In this document: positions 41,901 to 51,500 of the stretch, piece by piece
Layout: each line of letters starts with the position of its first letter
How positions within the stretch are numbered: the stretch's first letter is position 1
DNA from: Arenibacter hampyeongensis
GTDB taxonomy: Bacteria > Bacteroidota > Bacteroidia > Flavobacteriales > Flavobacteriaceae
Assembly (NCBI RefSeq): GCF_002909255.1
Contig: NZ_PIOB01000002.1
Span: 124,001-188,000 of the forward strand
Length of the DNA: 64,000 nucleotides
Reading direction: 5' to 3'
Translations under genes and position numbers: made by a program
Notes under the pieces: generated by a model
What the model was told of the DNA's origin: nothing
Database searches by the model: none
The model's input: only the letters and a program-made list of their open reading frames with translations

Positions 41901-42283
41901 TTATCAATATCTCCTATGATAACACCAGAAGACCAACCTCCATTATCTTGGATACCCGAAGACAGGGTTATATCCTCAAACTGCATTTCGCCCTTATTTA
42001 GATACAATTGATCACTGACCAAGTTTCCAGCGAAATAGATGTCCTGTAAACCATCATTGTTAAAATCACCTATTCCTACGCCTGCTCCACCGTAAAAATT
42101 TGAATATATGAGGATATTACTCTCCTTGGTGTCCTTTATTGTATTTTCGAAAGTTACTCCCGTAATTGCGGAGTCCAATAAAGTAAATTGCTCCTGTACT
42201 TGGCCAATGGCAAATATTGGCAAAAGAAGCATTGTAGTTACCGAAAGTAACCAAAAACAAATTGTGGAGTCATATGTTTTCAT
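38894..42283 (-). CDS. VCBS/FG-GAP protein with ASPIC/UnbV domain, island copy 1
   Basis: A 1129-residue secreted protein with signal peptide (ends AIGQ), repeated DxNxDGxxDI calcium loops (DFNNDGLQDIYF, DIDNDGWLDIYV, DANNDGWPDIYI), a central ASPIC/UnbV part (SVRGMYSSSEQMAHFGF) and a second repeat block. It follows susD by about 100 nt, with a terminator-like hairpin in the gap, so its expression may be attenuated relative to susCD. It overlaps the next paralogue by 11 nt. The same gene type follows the other susCD pair in this window, so the association with SusCD is not accidental. Confidence 0.88.
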   Translation of the reverse strand: MKTYDSTICFWLLSVTTMLLLPIFAIGQVQEQFTLLDSAITGVTFENTIKDTKESNILIYSNFYGGAGVGIGDFNNDGLQDIYFAGNLVSDQLYLNKGEMQFEDITLSSGIQDNGGWSSGVIIGDIDNDGWLDIYVTRELYDGNPEIRRNRLYINTSKDNPDNKTTFKESAAEYGLDNSERTRHATFLDYNKDGLLDMFLLNNPPNPGNFSEMFDVDRNQERFAPKLYRNNGDRTFTDVTLDAGVLKFGNANSVSVFDANNDGWPDIYIAHDFGPPDAFFLNNTDGTFTNIIDKSLNHISYFSMGVDAADINNDGYLDLMVLDMVAEDNFRIKSNMSGMNPKSFWNIVNNDGHYQYMYNTLQLNQGTFSGTPQFGDIAQMAGVSSTDWSWSNILADFDNDGLKDIYVTNGLLRDIRNTDSDKAVSNYVTQVANDFVQNNPTAGDVSILDILDLEKTLDHIPSVKLSNYAFKNKDGMIFEKISDEWGLSEKTFSAGCSYGDLDNDGDLDLVVNNVNDLAFIYRNNGDKKADQNYLRINLTDKERNTPMLGARVEAYQGDKRQLYEFTSVRGMYSSSEQMAHFGFRENKKIDTLKVTWPNLKISIFTDVDPNQSLNIDIGEAITVNFNGILNRSPLFSSVQGIQFEHVENKINDFDKQVLLPHKQSQFGPALAVGDVNGDGLEDFFIGGAAGYEPTLFLQNKLGEFKKVASKTWNQALGYEDLDAVFFDMDNDGDQDLYVVSGGNEWAPNSEYYQDRLYMNDGSGNFKLATNRLPAFTESGSVVRPYDYDNDGDLDLFIGGRHTPWDYPSPVSSRILNNYKGTFKDVTKTIAKELLDIGMVTDAEWIDFDEDGKTDLVLTGEWMPITFIKNTGNRFANDTQSQGLPDTEGWWYSLAVADMDNDGDMDLVAGNLGLNYKYKATENTPFEVHYSDFDKNGSKDIVLSYYNFGEQFPLRGRSCSSEQIPLISQRFQTYDIFASANLSEVYGEDNLQAALHYTAKTFASAYFENKGKGMFTMKVLPNEAQISNVDAILLEDFDGDGNKDILLAGNMYPVEVETTRNDASVGLFLKGDGKGGFIPVPPTESGLFLEGDVQKLMFINTPGNRLIISAVNNGMMGSVKINSNSSLYDE

Positions 42284-42304
42284 CCTAATAAACCTAGTAA
42301 ATAA

Positions 42305-42354
42305 AAATAAAATAAAGGAGAGTTTCCCCTCCTTTATTAATCTAACTCAAAAAA
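42305..42354 (-). terminator. TTTTGAGTTAG motif plus hairpin after the second susD
   Basis: On the minus strand the motif TTTTGAGTTAG (42342-42352) is followed by a 10-bp stem AATAAAGGAG / CTCCTTTATT (about 42311-42338) and a T-rich tail. It lies between susD and the first VCBS gene and probably lowers downstream expression. Confidence 0.65.
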
Positions 42355-42386
42355 CTAACATTGTATATGTGTTAAGAATATTACTA

Positions 42387-43883
42387 TTATTGCTTATCCC
42401 ACCATACTCGGGTAGTGTAAGTGTTTGCACCTTGATTTGCAATTGCAGCATTTACATTTTCTGCATTTACAGTAAATTCCACTAAAGGATACTTCATTCG
42501 TCTTGGAATAGTTCCTCCAGTAGCATTTCCAGTATAATTTACAGGTATCAAAACAGGGAATTCAACCCTTCTCCAGTTGGCATAAGCCTCCAAAGGATTT
42601 AGAAAGGTCGCGGCCCAATACTGCTCACCGATCATCTCCAGCCCATCAGCCTCTACGAAAGGATTGGCTGCTAAATAAGCATCCACATCTGCTGTTGCAG
42701 GCGCCGTTACACCATAATATGTCCAATTTGCCATGGCAGCACGAACGCCGTTGTTATAATGAGTTTCGGCATCCCCGGTATGCCAACCCCTTAAAGCTGC
42801 CTCTGCCAACATTAATTCTACTTCGGCATAAGTTATATACATTGATGGCGAATCTCTTTCAACCAAGGCTTGATTAACTTGTGAATAATCCAAAAGATCA
42901 CCTCCTGCAGGTCCATCGGATGCCAATGTTGTAGGATCCAAGCCATTTGGCAAGCCCTGATGAGGCCCACCAGACTCCACAAAGGACAATATCTCCAATC
43001 TAGGGTCGCCATTATCTTGCATCCAGCTAACGAAGGTATCGCTTAATCGCATGAACTTATCAACAACAAATGAATAGCCAATAGGACTTTCAACACCACC
43101 TTCTTCATGTTCAATTTTGGCCAAGTCATCCAGCTCGGTCATAACTCCTCCTGCAATGGCTTTCTTGACCCAAGATTCTGCCGAGGCCGGATCTGCTTTT
43201 GACATTCTAAGACCCAACCTTAACATCATGGAATACGATAATTTTTTCCATTTTGAAATATCACCGTTATAGAAAACATCCTGATTCCCTGGGTTTTCAG
43301 CTGACGCACTTAAAGTGGTTGCGGCAGTCTCCAGTTCACTTAACATGTTGGCATAAATGTCTTGCTGGCGATCGTATACCGGAAACCAAGTGTTCGATAA
43401 ATAACCTTGGCCAGCTTCAGAATAGGGAATATCACCATAAAGGTCAGTTACCTTATGAAAAGAGATAACCTTCATAATACGTCCCATAGCGTTGTAATTC
43501 ACATCTGCTGGATCTTCAGCAGTACGTGTTACAAAGTCAATTACATCTTTGGCTTCATTTACCCAATATTCATCAAATACAGCATAGCTATAATCAATAA
43601 AGTCCATGTATTTATCTCCTGGTAAAAGATTGGTCGCGATATTAACATCCGCCAACTGCTGAATAGAAGATGACGCCCATCCTAGACCGACCCTACGCAT
43701 TTCATATTGCGCGCCAGCCGCTTTTAATTGTATCTCCGTGAGCTGAAGCCCAAGGGGTAAGTCTGCAATTGCATTTGGATTTTCATTCAATTCTGCTAGA
43801 TCCTCCGCACAAGATGACAGTGAAATAGCTGCGATTGTAACAAAAAAACAGGCAATTTTCATGCTGATTCTATTTATTTTCAT
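42387..43883 (-). CDS. SusD/RagB-family lipoprotein (SusD-like_2 type)
   Basis: A 498-residue surface lipoprotein with signal peptide ending SLSSC. The N-terminal segment LAELNENPNAIADLP and the C-terminal part (EYWAATFLNPLEAYANWRRVEFP, GTIPRRMKYP) are typical of the SusD-like_2 branch rather than the classical SusD of the first locus. It forms the ligand-binding lid of the SusC encoded 22 nt upstream. The ligand cannot be read from sequence. The island glycosidases suggest an amino-sugar-containing oligosaccharide or glycolipid headgroup. Confidence 0.9.
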   Translation of the reverse strand: MKINRISMKIACFFVTIAAISLSSCAEDLAELNENPNAIADLPLGLQLTEIQLKAAGAQYEMRRVGLGWASSSIQQLADVNIATNLLPGDKYMDFIDYSYAVFDEYWVNEAKDVIDFVTRTAEDPADVNYNAMGRIMKVISFHKVTDLYGDIPYSEAGQGYLSNTWFPVYDRQQDIYANMLSELETAATTLSASAENPGNQDVFYNGDISKWKKLSYSMMLRLGLRMSKADPASAESWVKKAIAGGVMTELDDLAKIEHEEGGVESPIGYSFVVDKFMRLSDTFVSWMQDNGDPRLEILSFVESGGPHQGLPNGLDPTTLASDGPAGGDLLDYSQVNQALVERDSPSMYITYAEVELMLAEAALRGWHTGDAETHYNNGVRAAMANWTYYGVTAPATADVDAYLAANPFVEADGLEMIGEQYWAATFLNPLEAYANWRRVEFPVLIPVNYTGNATGGTIPRRMKYPLVEFTVNAENVNAAIANQGANTYTTRVWWDKQ

Positions 43884-43905
43884 AATACTATTATTTTATT
43901 AATTA

Positions 43906-46900
43906 CTAAAAAGTAAGATTCACGTTAAATCCAAATGAACTTGTTTGTGGCATGGCAAAGAAATCAAGTCCTTGTGCGTTGCCTGAAGCATAACTAGATT
44001 CAGGGTCAATATTTTCGACGTTGGAATGAATTAGCCAAAGATTTCTTCCTACAAGTGAAACGTTTGCTTTACTTATAAAGGTTTTTGCTAAGAGTTTTGA
44101 AGGAATATTATAGCCCAATGTAATTTCTCTTAATTTCACAAAGCCAGCATCATAAATAAATTCTTCGGCAATGTCGTTGTAAATTCTTTCGTAATAAGCA
44201 CTTATGCCACTCGCGGGTATTACGCCAAGACCAGTTTCACGCCCAACCAAAGTATTCTTATGTACCCCTCTTCGGTATAATTGTGCATTGGTTCCACTAT
44301 GTCCTACAGCTCCATCCTTCATATCCACCAGAACACCTAGAGTGAAATCTTTATATCTAAAACTATTATGTAAACCTGCAACAAAAGGATGAACTCCTGT
44401 ACCAAATGCCACCGTTCCTGCGGCTACATCTACTTGTGGCAAACCGTTGGCATCAAGGGTTAATTCTCCATTTGCACCTCTAAGATATTGACTTCCCGTT
44501 ATTTGTCCAAAAGGTTTCCCTTCAATATGGGTAACCCAAGCATGTCTAGCCCTACTTAATCCAATATTAAAGCTTTCTTCATCGTTGTCAGGATCTACTA
44601 AACTGACAACTTTACTTGTATTATGACTCATGTTAAAGGAAACATTCCAACTAAAGTTTTCGGTTCTTACTGGCACACCGGTAAGCAACAATTCTACTCC
44701 TTTATTCGTAAGTTCACCCACATTTATTATGGTTGATCTATATCCAGAAGTATAAGAAATTCCAGCATTTAGGATATCGTCTTCGGTTTTTTTGTCATAG
44801 TAAGAAAAATCTACTCCTAATCTATTGTTTAAAAACTGTATGTTAAACCCTAGTTCCAATTCTGTTACAAGCAACGGGCTAAGATTTGAATTCCTTACCG
44901 AGCTACCACTTATCGCTCCACGTGGAATTCCTAGTTGAGCCCTACCTAAACTATAATTCTGATTTAAAGAATAGGCCCCAATATCACCAACACTTCCAAC
45001 CTGCGCCCAAGAAGTTCTAACCTTAACAAAGTCGATTACTTCCGGCAAGGTTAAGACATCCGATAATACTGCACTCAACCCTATCGATGGATAAAAGACA
45101 TCCCTCCCATCCATAACCGAGAACCAGTCATTTCTTGCCGAACCTGTTAAAAATAGCCAGTTATTATATGAAATTTCTGCTTGACCATATACTGAATGTG
45201 AACCTAATTTTACGTAAGAGCTACCTCCTCCATTATTAATACCATTTGCTATGGAGTAGAAAAATGGTAACGCAAAATTATTTCCAGATGCACTAGTTCC
45301 ATCTTCTTGTAATCTCATCTTATTGGCACCAGCCAAGAAATCATATGCAATGCCGTTGTCAAATTCATGTCGTGAACCTAGCATTAAATCAAAATTGGTC
45401 TGTTGATATTTATTTTGACTTTGACTCATACCTCCATTTAAATTATGTCCAGTTCCTGTAGGGTTTATACTTTCAGATAAACGATCGGACTGATCAATAC
45501 CAGCTCTTCCTTTAACATATACCCAGTCATTAACATCATATTGCATGGAAGCACTTGCTATAATACGATCTTTACTATCTTTGTCGGTTTGTTGATAAGC
45601 TGCCCAGTAGGGATTTTGCATCCATATAGAGCTAGTAGGTAACAACTCATAGCCTTTTTTGCCAAATGTACTACCATATAGATCAGTTGCATCTTCTGGA
45701 TTTGCCCCTAATCTGTTAGGATCCCCTCTTAAATCCAGGATGTTTGTTGTTACTGGCAACTGCCATACCGTATAGTGCGAATTGCCCGGAGAATCGGCCA
45801 ACTGAGCTCTATTTTTTACATCCTGCAAAATATATTGGGCACTTGTTTGAAATGACAATTTATTATCAAATGCCTTACCGTGCAAATTCGCACTAAAGGT
45901 CTGTCTTTTCATTCCGGAATTAGGCATAACATCTTCATTTTCCATGTTAGAAGCTGAAAATCTATACCCTACATTTTCCGTTCCGCCACTTAAAGAAACA
46001 GTGTTTGTTGAAGTGCCCCCCGTTCTATAGAATTTGTCAAAATTATTACCACTATAAGAATACGGCCTACTTACACCATCAAATTGTACAACACTGGAAC
46101 CATCCAATTTGGCACCCCATGAAAACTCCCCAGCAGCCCAAGCTTCAGCCTGTGTTGAAGGTTTTACTCCTAAAAGTCCAGATCCATATTGCGTTTGAGG
46201 ATCTAAATGATTAATTGCATTTTCCAATACATAGTTGGAATTTACTTCCACTTGAAGTCCATGATTTGTTTTACCTCTTTTTGTTGTAATAAGAATAACT
46301 CCGTTGGAGGCTTGAGACCCATAGAGTGCAGCGGCTGAATTACCTTTTAGTACCGACATGGATTCTATATCGTCTGGGTTGATATTTCCGATACCATCAC
46401 CCCCATCAGAACCACCCCATTCACCTGCAGAACCTCTGTTAGCATTATCTATAGGAATACCGTCAACAACATATAATGGTTGATTATTTCCGGTTAAGGA
46501 TGAATTTCCTCGAATTAAAACACGTGCTGTTCCAGCAGGTCCCGAAGCAGTTCTGGTCACATCCACACCTGCTACTTTACCAACTAAACCGTTTGCAATG
46601 TTTGTTTCCCTGGCTTCGGTAAATTCATCACCACCCACTTTTGAAACTGAATACGCCAAAGATCTTTTCGATCTTTCAATACCAAGGGCGGTAACCACAA
46701 CCTCATCCAAAGCATTGGCTGTCACTTTCAATTGAATGTTGATTTCACTTCTACCATTAATAGAAATAATCTGGGTTTCATAACCTATATAGGATATGGT
46801 CAATTTTGTAGCATTTTCCGGTACGGATATACTATAGTTTCCATCAAAATCAGAGGTCGCTCCAATTACTGTCCCTTCCACCACTACTGTTGCACCGGGC

Positions 46901-47115
46901 AACGGCACATTATTCTCGTCCAGAATAGTACCTGTAACCTCCTGGTCTTGAAAAACGCCTTCAATTAGACCTTCATCTACCATAGGTTCCAAAATAACCC
47001 TAGCTTCCATAGTAATCGCAGCAAGTGCAAATAGGAATAACACAAGGTTTATTTTTAGTTTTTGATTTTCAGGCTTTTTAAATAAAAAGAGCCTGCACCC
47101 TCTAAGTTTTCTCAT
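43906..47115 (-). CDS. SusC/RagA-type TonB-dependent transporter, island
   Basis: A 1069-residue outer-membrane transporter. The leader is long and basic (hydrophobic segment about 23-39). The carboxypeptidase-like regulatory domain (VTGTILDENN, GATVVVEG, SDFDGNYSI) spans about 58-135. The TonB box is ALDEVVVTALG. The plug has VLIRGNSSL and PLYVVDGIPI and ends near VILITTKRGK; the barrel follows. It is the first gene of the minus-strand SusC-SusD-VCBS-VCBS unit. It sits near the right island end, about 1 kb from tRNA-Arg. It would import products released by the surface glycosidases under control of the island HTCS. Confidence 0.93.
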   Translation of the reverse strand: MRKLRGCRLFLFKKPENQKLKINLVLFLFALAAITMEARVILEPMVDEGLIEGVFQDQEVTGTILDENNVPLPGATVVVEGTVIGATSDFDGNYSISVPENATKLTISYIGYETQIISINGRSEINIQLKVTANALDEVVVTALGIERSKRSLAYSVSKVGGDEFTEARETNIANGLVGKVAGVDVTRTASGPAGTARVLIRGNSSLTGNNQPLYVVDGIPIDNANRGSAGEWGGSDGGDGIGNINPDDIESMSVLKGNSAAALYGSQASNGVILITTKRGKTNHGLQVEVNSNYVLENAINHLDPQTQYGSGLLGVKPSTQAEAWAAGEFSWGAKLDGSSVVQFDGVSRPYSYSGNNFDKFYRTGGTSTNTVSLSGGTENVGYRFSASNMENEDVMPNSGMKRQTFSANLHGKAFDNKLSFQTSAQYILQDVKNRAQLADSPGNSHYTVWQLPVTTNILDLRGDPNRLGANPEDATDLYGSTFGKKGYELLPTSSIWMQNPYWAAYQQTDKDSKDRIIASASMQYDVNDWVYVKGRAGIDQSDRLSESINPTGTGHNLNGGMSQSQNKYQQTNFDLMLGSRHEFDNGIAYDFLAGANKMRLQEDGTSASGNNFALPFFYSIANGINNGGGSSYVKLGSHSVYGQAEISYNNWLFLTGSARNDWFSVMDGRDVFYPSIGLSAVLSDVLTLPEVIDFVKVRTSWAQVGSVGDIGAYSLNQNYSLGRAQLGIPRGAISGSSVRNSNLSPLLVTELELGFNIQFLNNRLGVDFSYYDKKTEDDILNAGISYTSGYRSTIINVGELTNKGVELLLTGVPVRTENFSWNVSFNMSHNTSKVVSLVDPDNDEESFNIGLSRARHAWVTHIEGKPFGQITGSQYLRGANGELTLDANGLPQVDVAAGTVAFGTGVHPFVAGLHNSFRYKDFTLGVLVDMKDGAVGHSGTNAQLYRRGVHKNTLVGRETGLGVIPASGISAYYERIYNDIAEEFIYDAGFVKLREITLGYNIPSKLLAKTFISKANVSLVGRNLWLIHSNVENIDPESSYASGNAQGLDFFAMPQTSSFGFNVNLTF

Positions 47116-47457
47116 ACTTTATTTAGTTTTAATTGGTTTTTAGTTATAATTACAATTCGTCCATAAACAGATTTGACTTGAAATATTGGATCTGAGATTT
47201 TCGTAGATGTCAAATTTTGAAAATGGAGCTCAACTGGAATTACTTAAGCACAATATTAGCCATGACCTAGTCCCCTTTGTTAGAACTGATTCAAAAAAAT
47301 GTAACATAATTTCGAGGCATTAACACATTTTTAAGAAAACTTAGCACATATTCGGAATAATTGCTACGATGCGATTAACTTCGACCAGGATTGATCGAGC
47401 ATTCCCAAAAGATTGGGACAGTAGGCTATGCTTAAAACAGATAATTCAATTTATTGA
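47116..47457. other. Upstream region of the island susC
   Basis: No gene seen. It is the leader/promoter region of the minus-strand susC unit. No clear operator or promoter could be fixed by eye. Confidence 0.4.
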
Positions 47458-47755
47458 TATGACACGAAGAAGATTTATACTTAAGTTCAAGACCAAGGTT
47501 GTTCCTAAAGCCTTTGATTGATCGACGGACCATACTCATTATAAGGCCCATAAGTTCAATGTTTACCCCTGGAATATCAATATTTATAGACTGGAGTTTC
47601 ACTCTCAGGCAAAAGAGGATATTGTTACAGGATCCAAATCGCAGAAAACGGAAGCTCAGCAAAACAGGAAGGTCTGCTCAAGGCCATTGGCCAGTATAAA
47701 TGGAGCTTGATTTTTAAAGGACGCCCTACTTTAAAAATAGTAAAAGGACGACGAC
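47458..47755 (+). pseudogene. IS3-family transposase OrfA remnant
   Basis: The frame starts MTRRRFILKFKTKVVPKAF, which resembles the N-terminus of IS3-type OrfA (charged start, F-K-KVV-A). It then hits a stop at 47521. Further pieces of the same family are readable downstream across stops and a frameshift: QAKEDIVTGSKSQKTEAQQ and LLKAI/GQYKW-like helices. No intact OrfB, terminal inverted repeats or target duplication were found. It is a dead insertion-sequence fragment at the right edge of the island. Confidence 0.6.
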
Positions 47756-48034
47756 AATTGAACCCTCAATTATAGTTCCATCCTGAACTATTTTATAAAT
47801 AGAAGTACAAACGCATCCGCAGAATCGCTCAACGTTAAAATAATGGCATTCAGGGCACAGTTTAGAGGCGTTAGAAATACAGAATTCTTCCTATTTAAGT
47901 TAACTCAACTGTTTGCATTAATATTCAAATATCCAGAAATTGGGCTTGTTCCGACTTAAGCTCAATATAAGATCTAATTTTGTAAACTTGACTATACCCA
48001 AGTTTATAATTAAATCACCAAATCAATCCATTAA
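47756..48034. other. Gene-less stretch near the right island end
   Basis: No supported gene. It may contain further degraded transposase DNA, but no readable motif was found. Confidence 0.4.
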
Positions 48035-48077
48035 AAACCATATAATGACAATATATGAGTGCAAATTGAGTGCAAAT
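48035..48077 (+). repeat. Right arm-type repeat of the island
   Basis: AAACCATATAAT, nine variable bases, then two tandem TGAGTGCAAAT units. The layout and spacing match 24792-24834. It lies 46 bp inside the right att core, the mirror position of the left copy relative to the cores but in direct orientation. Confidence 0.7.
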
Positions 48078-48110
48078 AAAAAGCCTTAGAGATTTAAAAA
48101 TCTATAAGGC
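48074..48110 (-). terminator. tRNA-Arg terminator carried by the island end
   Basis: A 13-bp stem (48083-48095 with 48098-48110, one mismatch). On the minus strand it is followed by a T-run (A-run at 48074-48082). It lies directly downstream of tRNA-Arg and so replaces the terminator displaced to 24634-24655. Confidence 0.75.
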
Positions 48111-48121
48111 CTTGATTTTAA

Positions 48122-48198
<77 letters not shown>

Positions 48199-48533
48199 AT
48201 CACTAAATAAGATAAATTCCGTCTTTAGCGGCTGCAAATATACAATTATCATTAATTAATGCGCAACTTAAATCGTAAAAAAAACACCTGCCTATTTCAA
48301 CATAAAAACCAATGAAAATTTGCACCTTGTTTGGCAATTGATTAGAACTTACTGATATTACCTATCAATTCTGACCAATATATTACTTAACCATTATCAT
48401 TTTCCTACAATAGCTACCGATCCAATTACATATTTTAATATCATATGTAGATTTTAACAATTTTTATTCATAAGTTAACATATTATTTAAAATTGGACGC
48501 TAAAATTATCCCTAGAAAAAAAGTAATCTCCCC
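48199..48533. other. Intergenic region, tRNA-Arg / HTCS
   Basis: AT-rich. It should contain the promoters of tRNA-Arg (minus) and of the HTCS (plus). No other feature was seen. Confidence 0.45.
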
Positions 48534-51500
48534 ATGATTCCGCACTACCTCCGAGTTTTAGCAAACTACGTCCTACTTATTACTTGCCTATCTGTTCAAT
48601 CCCAAAAACAGGTCTCCTTTCGTCAATTATCCGTAAAAGATGGCTTGTCTCAAAATTCGGCAATATCAATTACTCAAGACCGAACGGGGTTTTTATGGAT
48701 TGCAACCCAAGACGGTTTGAACAAATATGATGGAAGACACTTTGAGAAATACAAACAATATTTCAAGGATATCACCAACCCCACATACAGTAAATTAGGA
48801 AAGGTTTTTGTAGATAGCAACGATGAATTATGGATTATACCCATTTCACAAATACCCCATAAACTAAACAGGAGTACCAACACTTTTGAACCCATTGTCG
48901 GAATAGAAGATGCCAGTACCATCTTTGAGGACCAACAAAAAAATCTTTGGTTCGGAAGTTATTCAACAGGGCTTTATAGACTATCATTCAGTGATAAAAA
49001 AATTGAGCACGTACTTGGCCCAGATAAAGTAAATGCCATTAACGCAATCACTCAGGACCGCTCAGGAAATCTATGGCTTAGCTGTGAAAAAAATATTGTA
49101 ATACTAGACTCAAAACAACCTGAGAATATAAATTATTTTTATCCGGATGGAAATAAAAATTCCAATTCCAATTATAGCTTTATTCTTTTTGATCCCGAAA
49201 ACAATCAATGGATCGGAACTTTTGGTGAAGGGGTATGGTACAAGGAATCTAATGACACCCATTATAAACGCCCTGATATTTTTATTGAAGATGTAAAAAA
49301 TAGTCTAAATTCAATTTATGTAATAACCATGTTACTTGATACCAAAAATCAGTTGTGGATTGGCACATATGGTGATGGACTTTTTAAAATTGACATAGCA
49401 CAAAGTCAGTTGAACCAATACTTGCCCGAAAAACATAATCCAAAAACCATTCAATACAAAGATATTCTCAGTATTTATGAAGACTATTCGGGAACCATAT
49501 GGTTCGGAACGGACGGTGCAGGCATAAATTATTACGACCCCCTCTTGGAGAAATTCAACTCCATCATCAACTTTCAAACTCCCGAGAATATAAATATAGA
49601 TGTAGTACGATCCATTGCATTGGATGGGCAAAACAATGTTTGGATAGGAACAAGTGGTAAAGGTTTATCAAGGTTTTCACCCAAAAAGAATGAATGGCAT
49701 ACCTTTCAGACAGATAATAAAAAAGGACTACGATCTAACAGAATCATGAGCTTGCTTAGCGATAATGATGGAGATTTATGGATTGGAACACAAGAGGGTG
49801 GTCTGCATATTATGGATGTCAAGGAGGATATAATTGAAAATCCAAGCCTAAAAAGTCTTGAAAATGTTACCGTATGGTGCATGCAAAATGATGCAGACGA
49901 AAGCAAGTGGATAGGGACCAGGGAAAGTGGACTTTTTAAGGTAAATAAAAAAAAGGGGATTCTAAAAACGTTTGAAAAAGGCAATAACGACAACGGACTA
50001 CCCTCTAACAATATCAGGGCAATAGCACAGGAAGCCGGTCAATTTCTATGGGTAGGTACCCAGGACAACGGCATTTGCAAAATAGATCTAAGGACCAATA
50101 AAATTAAAGTGTACGCCCATGACCCAGAAAACAAAAATTCATTGGCCAATAACCAAATAAAATCTTTGTACTACGATAATAAAGGAATCTTGTGGATCGG
50201 CACCAATGGCAGTGGATTATGTGCTTTTGATATTGTAAATGACCAATTCTATAATTATACCGTAAAAGAAGGGCTCGCCAATGACGTTGTTTATGCCATT
50301 CTACCTGATGAAGAAAATAATTTATGGTTAAGTTCCAACAGGGGTATCACCAAGTTTTATGTTCCAGAAAATCTAAATTCAGCACCTAAAGTCAATAATT
50401 ACACCAATTATCATGGACTCGCCACTGAATTTAATACCGGGGCATATTTTAAGGCAAGTAATGGGAACTTATATTTTGGTGGATTGGAAGGTTATTATTG
50501 GTTCAACCCTTCGGACATAGAGATAAGTAAAGTGCTTCCAAAAACAGAAATCACCAAGTTTGAAGTTTACAACACCACAAGACCTTTAATCCCCAATTTA
50601 AAACTTAGTTATAAGCAAAATACCATTGCTTTTTCATTCGCCAGTCTACAATTCTCCTTACCTGTTAGAAATCAATATCAATTTAAACTTGATGGCTACG
50701 ATGCCGATTGGATCCAATCCGGTAATGAGAACAATGCAAGATATACCAATTTACCACCAGGCAAATACACCTTTATGGTAAAATCCAGTAATTATGATGG
50801 TGTGTGGAACAACAAGGAGGATTCCTATAGCTTTATTATTAATAAGCCCTGGTATCTGACTAATTTTGCAATTCTAATGTACTTACTATTGTTCTCTATC
50901 ACTCTCCTTTTAATATTTAAATATTTTAAATGGCGGTGGAATATGAAAATACAATTGAAATTTGAACGACAGGAAACCATTAGGTTTAAGGATTTAAATG
51001 ATTTTAAATCAAAATTATATTCCAATATCTCCCATGAATTTCGAACGCCTTTAACCCTAATTAAAGGGCCGATCAAAAAACAGTTGGAGAACAATCTGGA
51101 ACCTGGTTTAAATAAAGACCTGTTGTTGGTCGATAAAAATACCAATAGGCTTTTGGATTTAGTGAACCAAATGATGGAATTGAATAAATTGGATACCGGT
51201 TCCTTAAAACTTAATCCAGAGAAAGTCCATTTAGGAGGTTTCATCCAGTCATTACTGGAACCCTTTGAATACCTAGCTAAAAATCGCAATCTGGTATTCT
51301 CCCATACCGTGTGCCCTATGCCCTTAACATTGGTGGATACTGATGTTATGGAAAAGATTGTTGGCAATCTGGTAGGTAATGCGATAAAATACACTCCACC
51401 CAATGGGCAAATTGACTTCAATGCCACCATAATAGATACCAATAAATTAGTAATAAGTATAAGCAATGATATAGACAAGATTATTGAAGAAGATACCAAT

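Noticed and set aside
50825..51499. 224-codon minus-strand frame inside the HTCS gene
   Set aside because: Antisense shadow of the HisKA/HATPase coding region, with no motif of its own; the plus-strand protein is clearly real.
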